A stretch of DNA of 64,000 nucleotides from Glycine soja (Eukaryota > Streptophyta > Magnoliopsida > Fabales > Fabaceae). The position numbers and the translations under genes were made by a program. Positions 22,736-34,019 of this stretch are shown here, in pieces. The stretch spans positions 12,204,698 to 12,268,697 of the forward strand of contig NC_041020.1 of the NCBI RefSeq assembly GCF_004193775.1. The letters are read 5' to 3'. Positions within the stretch are counted from its first letter, which is position 1. Each line of letters begins with the position of its first letter. The notes under the pieces are model-generated. The model made no database searches. It was given only the letters and a program-made list of their open reading frames with translations, and was not told the DNA's origin.

Positions 22736-23887
22736 TAGTCATTAGTAATATACTTGGACCTTAATGGACCTTGGTCAATCATCACGGGTTATACTTAGGC
22801 TTTGTTGAACCTTGGTCAATTATTAGTGTTATACTTGGGCCTTGGTCAGTCATTAGTCATATACATGGGCCTTGGTCAATCATTAGGGTTACACTTGGGC
22901 CTTATTGGAGATTCATTAATCATAAGCGTCGTAGTTGGGCCTTGATTAATCATAAGTACTACACTTGTGCCTTATTGGTGAGTCATTAACATTATATTTG
23001 GGTCTTATTGGGCTTTGGTCAGTTGTCAGTAGGGGTGGGAATAGGTCAGGCCAGGTTAGACTTTAAAAGGCTTGAGCCTAGCCTACGATTAATTTTTGAG
23101 GCCTGAGCCTGACCTATAGCCTATCAAAGACTTTTATTTTGGCTCGACCTAGCCTTTTTAAAAGCCTAGCCGGGTCTGGTAGCCTATTTAAAAGCCTATT
23201 TAAAAGTCTTCTTCACATTAAATCTTTAATATTCCTAGTTGTTTTTACCAAAAAATAAATAAATAACACACCTTCTATAATAGGCTAAACACAAAATGTT
23301 AATTACCACTATCAAAAAGCTTGAAGTCAAAAGGATATGATTTTTGTTTGGTTAGGAACGTAATAGGAAAATTAAAAAAAAGGAAACTTGATAGAAAAAG
23401 GATATGATTTTTGTATAGGAACTTAATAGGATATGATAGGATATGATTTTTGTATAGGAACGTAATATGATATGATATGATATGATTTTTGTATAGGAAC
23501 GTAATATGATATGATATGATATGATTTTTGTTTGGTTAGGAACGTAATAGGAAAGTTAAAAAAAAAACCTGATAGAAAAAGGATATGATTTTTGTATAGG
23601 AACGTAATAGGATATGATAGGATATGATTTTTGTATAGGAACGTAATAGGATATGATAGGATATGATTTTTATTTGCTCTAGAATACAGGAACGTAATAA
23701 AAGAAAAAGGAAACCTAATAGGAATAGAAAAAGGAACTGTTAACAGAAATAGGAAAACTAATAAAAAAATGAGAAATATAAAGGAACACTTGACTCACAC
23801 CTTTTAATTAAAATTTACTTAATTATAGGGATGGAATCTGCTAGTTTTTTAAAAAATAATATTAATTGTATCTAAAAAATAATATAA

Positions 23888-23958
<71 letters not shown>

Positions 23959-24545
23959 GGCCTATCAGGCTTATAAGGCTTTTTAGTAAGCCTAAGCCTG
24001 GTCTATTTAATTTAATAAGCTTTTAAAAAAGCCTAAGCCTAGCCTTTTAGTTAAATAGGTCAGGACAGGCCAGACTTTATGTAGGCCAGGTCGTAGGCCC
24101 ATGTAGGCCGGCCTAGCCTATTCCCACCCCTAGTTGTCAGCGGTATACTTGGGCTTTGGTCAATCATTAAGGTTACACTTGGACCTTATTGAACCTTCAT
24201 TAATCATAAGTGCTACACTTGAGCCCTTTTGGGCTTTGATTAATCATAAATGTTACACTTTGTAGTCTTTAGGGATATACTTAGGCCTTGGTCAGTCATT
24301 GGTGTTATATTTGGGTCTTACTGGGTTTTGGTCAGTCGTTAGTGGTATACTTGGACATTAATAAGCCTTAGTTAATCATCAAGATTACAGTCGGGCCTTA
24401 TTGGACCTTCATCAATCTTAAGTACTACACTTGGGCCTTTTTGAGCCTTGATTAATAATAAGTGCAACACTTGGGCCTTATTGAACCTGGACTAGTCATT
24501 AGTGGTATACTTGGGCCTTGGTTATACTTGGGACATATTAGGACT
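22736..24545. repeat. Degenerate 30/40-bp tandem repeat array, split by a hAT insertion
   Basis: Units of about 30 or 40 bp with the core TATACTTGGGCCTTGGTCA(G/A)TCATTAG run from 22736 to 23021 and resume at 24133-24545. The hAT element at 23030-24132 sits between. The same unit occurs at about 36000-36125, just inside the CACTA end at 36507. Here the array lies just inside the CACTA end at 24876. It is therefore a subterminal repeat of that CACTA family. Confidence 0.8.
23022..24140. mobile_element. Non-autonomous hAT element with 8-bp target duplication
   Basis: The element spans 23030-24132 (1103 bp). It starts TAGGGGTGGGAATAGG and ends with the perfect complement CCTATTCCCACCCCTA. GTTGTCAG flanks it directly at 23022-23029 and 24133-24140. 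The ends carry GCCTAGCCT/AGGCCTGAGCC repeats and the middle holds a 67-bp (AT)n tract (23889-23955). Eight-base duplications and TAGGG ends are hAT features. It has no transposase. Confidence 0.9.
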
Positions 24546-24876
24546 TACTTAATCATCAATCGATATGCAACTACGATGTTTTGTTAACCACTGACCAAAA
24601 TAAATTCAGTCGTTATTCCTAAGTATTAATGACTGAATTAGAAATAGTTGTTAATCCAATTAACGTAATAGTTGCCTAATCAGTCTCCAGGTTTTCTAGA
24701 ATACATTTTAAACAATATTGCAGCTGGATTAGCAACTATGCGGGTTGCTACACAAACGTTGATTGCCAATACAATCACTGATTTGGGAAAATGACAAATG
24801 ATATTTTTAGTCGCTATTGGTCACCAACTTTTGTTGGTCGCTGATTTTGGTTGCTATTCATCATTTTCTAGGAGTG
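24546..24876. mobile_element. CACTA terminus with GGTTGCTA/GGTCGCT subterminal repeats
   Basis: Subterminal GTCGCTATTGG, TTGGTCGCTGA and TGGTTGCTATT repeats lead to the end TTTTCTAGGAGTG at 24876 (CACTCCTAGAAAA inward). This is the same family as the end at 36507, including the tandem array next to it. The element lies to the left. No partner end was found. Confidence 0.6.
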
Positions 24877-24979
24877 AGTTATGATTAGTAGTATCCTTCA
24901 TATGATTGTGAAATAGAACTAGATGTAGCTTAGATTAAGTGTACCAATATAAAATTGAGTGTTTCTACTTCTCTCTTAG

Positions 24980-25418
24980 ATTATGTTTGGATAGACAATT
25001 TTAACTGAGGAAAGTAATTTATCAGAGAATTTGAATTTCTGTAATCTAGAATTCATTGTTTGGATGCTTTTTTGTGAAGAATTTAAAATTTTGAAATTTT
25101 AAAACATAATTTTAAACAACTAAAAATCTGAAATTTCAATTTCCTTCTAAAAGGTAAGAAATTGAAATTCTTTTCTTACAGTACCGTATGAGATTGTGTA
25201 ACATCGATCGGGTCTGAGCGTAGAGGAACAAGTATAATTAGCACACCAATCATATTTTTTCTTTTTTTTCATTCATTTTTTTCACCCTCATAATTTTAAC
25301 TTTTTTATCCAAACACAAAATGTTGAAAATAAAAGAATTTCAATTGAAGTATTTGAAATTCTTAGAATTTAAAATTTCTCAAAATTTTAAATTCCTCCAT
25401 CCAAACAAACTCTTAAGG
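24980..25418. mobile_element. MITE-like element with TTTGGAT/ATCCAAA ends
   Basis: The left end reads TTAGATTATGTTTGGAT and the right end ATCCAAACAAACTCTTAAG, a degenerate inverted repeat. Inner parts contain matching AAATTTCAATTT and GAAATTCTTAGAATTT palindromic pieces. It has no coding capacity. Confidence 0.5.
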
Positions 25419-25439
25419 TATTTAAATTGTATTCTCTTG

Positions 25440-26490
25440 TGCATATCCTAACACACTTAGACACACAAGTTTGTGTTAGAGATAAGGGGAGCTACATGAA
25501 GATAAAGCTTTAAAGCTTGAAGAAGTTTTGTCTTTTTACATGCCCAATTCATTGAGTAACATTTGTATTTATTGTTGTATCTTAGTCTTTATCTTTCCAT
25601 ATGTACATCAATGTAGAGGTAGGAAGATTGTTTCTAAAGTATCCTCGTTTTGGTTTAATCAATTACTAGCTATCTATAATCGATTACTCAGTTCAGTTGA
25701 GACCATGTCTGATTTTCATAAGTCTCTGCTTTAATCGATTATCAGGTGATCGTAATCGATTACTTCATTCTTGGAAGTGTTCCCAGAAGTCATCAAGAAA
25801 ACTTTAATTGATTAAATCAAGAATGTAATCGATTACATTGTTCTTGAAAATTTTACAGGTTTCACGAAGAACACTTTAATCGATTGAAATGATAATCTAA
25901 TTGATTACTTCTTTGAAATAACCAATTACATTGGAAATTTAATCGATTACATTTGTTCAATCATATTTTCTCTATAAATAGTCACCTTGTGTTCTCACTT
26001 TCAACGAATGAGGATAAGTGTTTTAGAATGAGTTTGTGTGACTCACAAATTCTAGTCTTGATTTCTAAAGTGTTCAAGGTAAAAGTGTTTGTGAACATCT
26101 TGTGAGATCAATAAGAGATCCATTTAATCAAGCATTGGTTCTAGCATTTGAATGACTAGGTTGTGTCTCTCCTTGACTTAAGTTTTCATATGTTTTTACA
26201 TGTTGTTTAGCATATGCATGAGTATTTGAAAGATGCTAGAATAAGAATTTCTAGTTTGGGCTAAGGGTAGGTGTTTCTTAGGCTCTTATTCACAAAGGAC
26301 CCTAGGGTTGGGTACCTTAGTCTCTTTTTCTAGGTAGGAACTGAGATTAATTGTGATTGCTTGTAAGAAATAAAAGTGCATGGTGGAAATATAATTTAGA
26401 TTGAATTAGATAAGTGAAGTAGCTTCTCTAGAGATTTAGAGTGAACCAGTATAAAAATTGGTGCACTTCTTCTCTTGATCTTATCTTTCT
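25440..26490. mobile_element. Probable LTR fragment with TAATCGATTAC motifs
   Basis: At least seven copies of (T)AATCGATTA(C) occur at 25670-25950, with a TATA-like CTATAAATAG at 25973-25982. A transcript-like body follows, down to the inner edge of the right inverted arm. The same motif marks the solo LTR at 2898-3989, but the two are not simple copies. I could not fix the ends. Confidence 0.45.
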
Positions 26491-27419
26491 CTCATTTTCA
26501 TGTTAGTAGTACGCTCAGAGTCCCATTATCAATATTTGTATATCTAGAAAATAACACATGTTTTCAGCAATTGAGCAACATACATAGAAACAAGCATTTT
26601 CATGTTATTAATATGCACATTAACAAGAAGCAATACGCACATCAAAATGAGAACTGGAAATCATCAAAACCAAGAAAAGAAGCCTAGCTAGGTCCCTTGT
26701 CACTAATCTGAATCTGTGGAAGAGGAAGAGGCACGACTCTCGAATGTGATCTCGTAGATTACCTCAACCAATGCACCTTGGCTGGCCTTGACTTAACCAT
26801 CTTCTTCTCTGATGGCCCTCTATTGTTTGACCCAATATTGACCGGGGACAAGCCCTGACTTCCATAGGTCCTTGGTGAATGCAAGTAAGAAAGGAAAGCT
26901 AGAGAGAGAGATAGCCCATTTCTAAGGTGTGTGTATGTATATATATACATACATAACCATTGTAATCTAAAGGCTTATACGCTCTGCACCTTGGGTTGCC
27001 TAACAGAGCCCAAGGGCATGATTCTATCTTAGTTGTAGTGGATAGGTTTTCTAAGATGACCTAGTTTCTTTCCAACTATAGCTGAACTTGGTAACCAAAC
27101 TCTTTCCTGGCAGACCGGTGGAAAGGGTGACTATCAATTTCAATATCGATCTATCACTGAATAAAATATGAATACATTAGATTTTGCTTACCATCACCAT
27201 CAAAATCATACACAAAAACAAGCATTTATAGAAGACTAACCTTTCGTCATCGAGAGTGGGTAGAGTTGTGAGTGAGAGCAAGAAGGAGAGCACAAGAGTG
27301 ATAGCGAGAACAAAAGCACGAGTGCGAGAATGGTGTGGAGATAAGTGAGAGCAAGAACGAGAGTGTGAAAGTGAGAGATGGTTCAGAATGAGCACGAGAA
27401 GAGGAAGAGAAAAATTTAA

Positions 27420-27713
27420 TTTAACTAACACAATGTTTATTTTCCAAAAAGCCAACGTTAACATAATTTCGTTGATGTCGGTTTTTGGAAAAACCAATGT
27501 TAACATGAATTTGTTAACATCGGTTTTTATAAACTGATGTTAACAAACTCATGTTAAAAAACCTATGTTAACGAACTCATTTTAACATCGGTTTTTCCAA
27601 AAAAACTGACGTTAATGAAATCGCGTTATTTATGAATATGCCATCGTGTTTTTATCAACATCGGTTTTTTAAAAAACTGATGTTAACATAGCGATGTTAT
27701 ATCCATTCTTTCT
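27420..27713. mobile_element. CACTA-like terminus, right-arm copy
   Basis: Mirror of 4249-4535: TTAACATCGGTTTTT repeats lead to an end reading CCATTCTTTCTATTGGTG. The first bases read CACCAATAG instead of CACTAATGG, so this end has mutated. The element body lies to the left and is the duplicated inner part of the arm. Confidence 0.6.
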
Positions 27714-29035
27714 ATTGGTGATGACTACAAAACCATTCCTGTCTATTGGAATGAATTGGATGGTCGGGCTGAGGGCTGCCCCATCTTCCCCTCACTCTCA
27801 TTTCCCCGATATGAACCTTGCTTGAGTCATCATAGCCTTTTTGACTTGGCCTTGTCATTGTTCTTAATTCTTAATAGAAAAACCATGTTTTCCCCATTTT
27901 GTAGTTTTTTATCCATAGTTTTGTGATTTTTTTTTCATGGATCAAGCTATAATCCATTGTAACTAACTTGAAGTAGTTGGAATTGAATCAAGTAGATTTA
28001 GAGTATGTGATTCTCCAATTTCTAATTCATTTCTCAGTTTATGCAATCCATTTCTACTTCTTTGCTTGAATTCATGCAAAGGCTTGATCAACCTTGCTTA
28101 ATGAGTTGAGTTGTGTTGGAAAACAAGTTCAATTCTATATCTGAATCAAGAATGTGTACGAATCTAGTTTTTGGAATGAAATTAAGTTTTTACATTGCAT
28201 TGTTTCTTTCTTCATACTCTAATTGCTTGGTTAGGTTTACTAAGGGATTAGGAATCTAATTTAGGAATTAAGAATCATTTACCTACGAAATTAGGATTTG
28301 ATTACTTGTGTTGAAATTCAGAATATGATTGGAAATCGAATAGCATGCAATGAATTTTATGGAATTCGAATCAAATGCCACCTTTTTCAATTGATTTTTG
28401 CATTCTTCACTACATAACTTTATTCTAAAAACCAGAAAACATTTTCTTAATCGCTATAGTGAGAGCACTTTTCGCTAGAATGAAACCATCTTTTGGAATT
28501 GATAAAAAAAAAAACACTCTACTATTTCGCCACAATAGATTCACAACTTGCTTCACCGAAATTGCTCCCTTGCTTCTTATTTTTTCTTGCTCACTACAAA
28601 AAAAACATGATTTAGCGAACGAATAGTTCGGTCGCTAAATTGTCAAATTCGGTCGCTAAAACTGTTAGCGACCAAAATGACAACTGAATTTTGTGCATCA
28701 CAAAACCCTGGTCGCTAAGACATTCGCGACCAAATAATCATTCGGTTGCTATTTAACAATTGAAATCTTCCGGGGCTGGTCCATAAAATTCAATCGCTGC
28801 ATATTTGGTTGCTATTTTTCTTAGCACCAAATCAACGACCAAAGAATTCTGTCGCTAAAACATAATTAAAATATAACTCGGTCGCTAAGTCGGTTGCTAT
28901 CAAATAATTTTTTTTAAAATAAAAAAATTTGGTTTTTAATTAAGTCGCTAAAAAATAATTAATTTAAAAATTAAAATAATGTAATACAATTCGGTCGCTA
29001 AGTCGAATGCTATAAAATAATAAATTTTTAAAGGT

Positions 29036-29655
29036 TAAATTACTCATTTGATTCCTACAGTTTCACGATTTGTACCTTTTAGTTTAAAAGTGGTTTTTTT
29101 AGTCCATATAGTTTACATTTTAATTATCTTTTGGTCCTTATGGTTTTAAAGTAGTCTTTTTAGTCCTTATAGTTTGTATTTTAATTCTCTTTTAGTCCCT
29201 ATAGTTTGAAAGTGATGTTTTTAGTCCCTATAATTTGTATTTTAATTACTGTTTAGTCTTTATTACAAAAAAATTATAAATATAATTAACTACAAATTAG
29301 CTATAAATTATCAACTATTTTTTATTATAAATTATCTTGCGATAAATTAGTTACGAATTATTTGTTAATATTTTTGTAGTTAGTTGTAATTGATAATATT
29401 ACTGATATTTTGATGGTAAGGACTAAAAGGAAATTAAAATATAAAGTATAAGGACTAAAAATATCACTTTTAAACTATAGGGACTAAAAGAGAATTAAAA
29501 CATAAATTATAAATACTAAAAAAACCGCTTTCAAACTAAATGGACTAAAAGAGAATTGAAATATAAACTATAAGAATTAAAAAAATCACTTTAAAATTAT
29601 AAGGACTAAAAGATACAAATGATGAAACGATAAGGACTAAATGAGTAATTAAACT
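29036..29655. mobile_element. Foldback element nested in CACTA, right-arm copy
   Basis: Paralogue of 1279-1852. Arms of TTAGTCC(C/T)TATAGTTT-type units face ACTATAGGGACTAAAA-type units around an AT-rich centre. It was inserted in the CACTA element before the inverted duplication. Confidence 0.65.
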
Positions 29656-30104
29656 ATTTTTAAAATACATTTATAAAGAAATGCATTCGGTCACTAATAA
29701 ATAATTAATTTTAAAATATAAAATAAATCAAAAATGCAATTCGGTCACTATTAAATATTTTTTTTAAATAAAAAATAAATTAAGTCTGTCTCAAATTAAG
29801 TCGCTAAATAAAAATATGGTTTTTTTTTCATTTATTATATTTTGACCTGCTTAATAATTATCGACTATAAATATAATTGATAATTAAACTATTATTAAAC
29901 TATATAATCAAACTTAAAAATAAAAGTAGACACTCATGATGTGTAAATATAGCTATAATAACAGTTCGAACTTAAAGATTGATAAAGTGAAAATTCAAAG
30001 TTTTCAAAGTTTAATAAAATGCAATGTCAAAGTTTATAAAGTTCAAATTCAAAACTAAAATGCCATAATCAAACTAAAATAAACAATAATCAAGAGTCAA
30101 TGAT

Positions 30105-30560
30105 CCTTTGACATGTAATGAGGACAATCAACCTGAGCATCGTCAACATGGTGGTCAGTTCCATCCGCTATGGTAGTCAATGGACTAGGAGCTGACATGA
30201 TAGACTGAATATGTAAGTGTTGTAATATACACTACATTTGCTCAGTTTGTTGACGAATTTACTCATTTTGCTCTTGCATCTATTGTCGCATCTCCTAACT
30301 TTGTTGGTCATGATTCTCCATCAGTTGCAACATTTTTACCTCAAGTATCATCTCCTTATTTGTCTTTTCCAAAAGCTTAGCATTCAATTTTGTAATTGTC
30401 TCACGCATTTTCTCTATTTGGTCTTCCACGAGAGCAATAAAAATAGATGGAGCTGATTTTGAGCAACTAAACCTTTTGCTCAAAGTACCTAGATAGTACA
30501 CATTCCCCTTGTAATTTGGATCTCCAATAACATTTAAATATATTTCATTATCATTAACAG
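30105..30560 (-). pseudogene. CACTA-encoded protein remnant, right-arm copy
   Basis: The minus-strand frame encodes YYLGTLSKRFSCSKSAPSIF, then ALVEDQIEKMRETITKLNAK and LLEKTNKEMILEVKMLQLME before a stop. After it come Gln-rich and His/Asp-rich pieces. The Lys/Glu heptad-like stretch predicts a coiled coil. It is the better preserved of the two arm copies. I infer a Ptta/TNPA-like origin from this pattern and from its place in a CACTA element. Confidence 0.5.
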
Positions 30561-30937
30561 AAGTAGCAGTGTTAGGGGAACCCTGTGTGAACCAAGGTTT
30601 TAAAAATCTATTTTTAGAATTAGCTCAAATTTGAATTAATGGGTGGGCCAGTTCCACAACTTATAGGTGTGCAGGTCTTAAATTTTGGATTAGAAGATAG
30701 AACACTAGTAGCCAAGAATTAGATAGTGGTAATAATGCATAGTAAAGGTTTATTGCAATGGAAGGAGATTTGAAGGATCATTTGGTTCTGGAGATTCAAA
30801 AAGGATGAAGAGAAGAGAAGACGAGAGGATAGAAACTGTGTGGAGTCTAAGGTATGCATTTGGAGGAAATTTCAAAGTGGTTGGTAGGTATGTATTGTGG
30901 AAAATTTTCCATGAAAATATGCTATTATTTTGTAATG

Positions 30938-32080
30938 GGGTCAATGATTGAAGTTTGAAAACATAGATGAAGATAAAACCAAAGTTTAGTACCACATCTC
31001 TGAAATTGGTTTACCTCACAAACAACACAGAGCAATTGCTCTTACAATCCTATTTCACATTTTAGCACTCTAATTATACCAATTTACATCTATGTAACTC
31101 ATATAAGTTACATCATGCCCATAAAACACCGAAACATGAACATAAATTAAGGTAAAAAGGCATATTACATACATAATCTTAGAGTGATCATCTATTATTA
31201 GGTGAACACAAAAATCACATACGTGTTTGAGTTTCTAAATGAACAAAGCATGAAATATAAATAATATAACCATAACCAGAAATATAATTATCACATTTAG
31301 AATACAAAATTTGAAGCAACTAGAATAAAAAAACCACAACTAACCTAAACAATGGCACATACGTGTGAGTAAGGGAGTGATCACCTAACAAAATCACACC
31401 TGTGAACCTAAGAGTAAGAGAGAAAGAAAAAAGTTTAAATAAAAGCTTAATTGGAGAACTAAATTTTTGTCAATGTTACATGCCACTAAATTCACGTGTA
31501 TATATTTAAGAAAAAATTATAAAAAGTTGTTCAAAAAACAGGAGAAAAAATCCAGTAAATGAATTGGAAACCAAAAGTAAAAAAAGAAGTGAAAACAAGA
31601 TTGAGATGAAGTATGTCAATATTGATATCTCAAATCACACACATTCACGGAAGTTTAAAATAAAAAATAGTAAAAGAGAAAAGAAAAATAAGAAGCCAAA
31701 GTATATCAATGTTGTAATTCAAACAAATATGATTTATTATTTTTTAAGAAAAAGATAGTAAAAAGGAAAAAAAAATAAGAAGCCTCCAGAACTTAATTAA
31801 AAAATGGTAAACTTTTAAAGTTAGAAAATAGAATGTTTAATTAACAAATTATAAGTCATTATAAGTCTTTTTATTTGCACCTGGATTAAATATAATTAAA
31901 GAACCAAAGCTTAAAAGAACAAAAAGTTTTGTAAAAAAAAAGAACAAATTAAGAAAAATTCAAAACAATTCTAAGAGATAATCAAATAAATATTATTCAG
32001 CAAGCTAATAAATAACCTTTATGATTGTTACAATAAACCACAAAATAATATAGCATCACAAAATTAATATAAATACTCAC
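30938..32080. other. AT-rich CACTA interior without recognised genes
   Basis: The sequence is AT-rich. A Lys/Asn-rich frame at 31564-31758 reflects composition, and I see no family in it. Confidence 0.5.
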
Positions 32081-32901
32081 GAGTCCAAAATACAGAGATA
32101 TTTCTCTGCCTTTGGCATGTGTCTGCATTAAAAAAAACATCATCCAAGAGTTCCTATTGTGTATAACATGAAAAAATAATGGATGGTGCCTAACCTCTAT
32201 AAATAAGTATAACATCAAGAGTCCTATAAGACGTGCAAATTAATTGATTAATACACCTTACAAAAGAAACTTGTTAATAGATAGATTCAAGATGATCACA
32301 TGTTTCATCTCCACTTTGCCATTTTGTTTTACAAAATTTTTTGGGATGTAGTAGACAGGAAATAATCTATTGCACTATTTATCCAGACATTTTTATGGGT
32401 TCGGTTGAGCTGAAAACTTTATATTAGAAATTTATTGAATAAAAAAACTAGAAACATACCCATAAAATATTGCTAAATTAACATGCATAAATTCTGAAAT
32501 AAGAATAAAATAAAACTACTATAACCGTTGAAGAAATAGTAAACCATACAAGATTTATTAGAGGAAAGTTACCCATTTTAGTAAGACAAAATGACTCAAG
32601 TATAGCAAAGGAGCACAAAAGAATTTGTCAAAGGGGGTACCAGTTAGTAAAACTTGGTGGGTAACATTTATCCCCACTGCAAGTACATCTACCCCACTTG
32701 TAAATACAACGTCTGCAGCCTCTGAATAACCAAATATCTGGAACAAATCCAACCAAAGAGTTAGACAGATTGAGTTGTGAATGATATAATATTTATATGG
32801 AAGATTAGGAATTTGAATACATGATGGAAATACTCACGTTGACTTCAAAAGTTGGATTCACATTGCCATTTACTACAAAAGCACCACCAAGAATCACTCT
32901 C
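32081..32901 (-). pseudogene. Captured exons of a uridine nucleosidase (URH-like)
   Basis: Three minus-strand exons keep their order and splice sites. Exon a (about 32901-32838) encodes RVILGGAFVVNGNVNPTFEV and ends at a GTGAG donor. Exon b (32737-32641) follows TTCCAG and encodes IFGYSEAADVVFTSGVDVLA then VGINVTHQVLL. Exon c (32122-32081) follows ATGCAG and is degraded. The GGAF.VNGNVNP and AAD.VFTSGAD.LAVGINVTHQV blocks are those of plant inosine-uridine nucleoside hydrolases. The N-terminal aspartate-rich metal site and the C-terminal half are missing, so it is inactive. Retained introns show a DNA-level capture. Confidence 0.8.
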
Positions 32902-33132
32902 TAAGTTCTCTTTATGAAATTATTTTATTTATATTCATTCGGGTGATGCACGAATGTTTATTATAGGTACAAATTTTTAGAACTTTCTATAATGTTTTAG
33001 GGTAATAAGTATGTAACATGATAACTCTAGATTACATATACCAGAATAATCTAATGTTTCTCGAAGCAATAATTTTACATTGAACTAAATATTAAATATT
33101 TGTAAATTGTCGTACTATAGTTGGTGCAGCAA

Positions 33133-33276
33133 CTCTCTATTAGGGGTGGGAATAGGCCAGGCCGGCCTACAGGGGCCTACGACCTGGCCTACATAAAGTC
33201 TGGCCTGAACTGACCTATTTAATTAAATAGACCAGGTTTAGGCTTATTAAAAAACCTTATAAACCTGATATGCCGG

Positions 33277-33333
<57 letters not shown>

Positions 33334-33751
33334 GGTACCAATATATAATATTATTTTTTGGATATAATTAATTTTTTTTGAAACTATCAGACTTTGATTA
33401 CACATTAGTGTTCCATAACTTCTATTTCTATAATCAAGGACTTTAATTACAATTTAGGTGTGAGTCATATACCCTTTTATATTCCTCATTATTTTGATTG
33501 ACTTTCCTTTTTTTTAAAAAAAAAATTTCTTATTACATTCCTACTCCATAACATAAAATATTAAATATTTATTATGAAGAAGGCTTTTAAAAAGGCTATC
33601 AGGTCAGGCTTTTAAAAAGGCCAGGCCGAATCAAAATAAAAGTCTTTGATAGGCTATAGGCCAGACTCAGACCTCAAAGATTCATTGTAGGTTAGACTCA
33701 GGCCTTTCAAAGTCTGGCCTGGCCTGGCCTATTCCCACCCCTACTCTCTAC
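33133..33751. mobile_element. Non-autonomous hAT element, second copy
   Basis: The element spans 33141-33743 (603 bp), from TAGGGGTGGGAATAGGCC to GGCCTATTCCCACCCCTA. CTCTCTAT precedes it (33133-33140) and CTCTCTAC follows (33744-33751), an 8-bp duplication with one mismatch. It is the same family as 23030-24132 but in opposite orientation and shorter, also with a central (AT)n tract (33279-33328). Confidence 0.85.
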
Positions 33752-33833
33752 ATATCCAAAGAACACCATATTTTATTAAGCTAGTAAAAGTTGGAAGATA
33801 TTGTCTTAACTATGGAGGTAATATAGCTGCATC

Positions 33834-33989
33834 TTCTAAGGCTATAACATGTTCGGTGGCAGTCTCACTCTCTGATTCTGTCATTATTCCTCTTGAAGAT
33901 TCTTCAATATCACTTTCTTTCTTAAATTCCTTTATTATTCTAAACCTATATTTTGGCAACTGGTCAACCTCTTCCTTCGTTGCCCCTTC
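33834..33989 (-). pseudogene. Captured exon of a RING E3 ubiquitin ligase
   Basis: After an acceptor (ATATCAG) the minus strand encodes EGATKEEVDQLPKYRFRIIK, then EFKKESDIEESSRGIMTESE and TATEHVIALEDA. This is the linker just upstream of the RING-H2 domain in plant membrane-anchored RING ligases of the At1g12760/At4g11680 type, as I recall them. The RING finger that should follow is absent; the next residues are unrelated. No stop lies in the exon itself. Confidence 0.7.
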
Positions 33990-34019
33990 CTGATATATTA
34001 TGTAATTATAATAATGATG

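Larger units (their letters stand above)
26490..30937. repeat. Right arm of the giant inverted duplication
   Basis: This is the reverse complement of 1-5565 without the solo LTR. The arm is about 4.45 kb here. It includes a CACTA-like end at about 27713, about 0.9 kb of flanking DNA, and the first 2.3 kb of the CACTA element that begins at 28592. The empty solo-LTR site lies near 27975. Confidence 0.9.

Noticed and set aside
22771..22989. 72-codon plus-strand frame
   Set aside because: It lies in the 30/40-bp tandem array and repeats the unit in translation.
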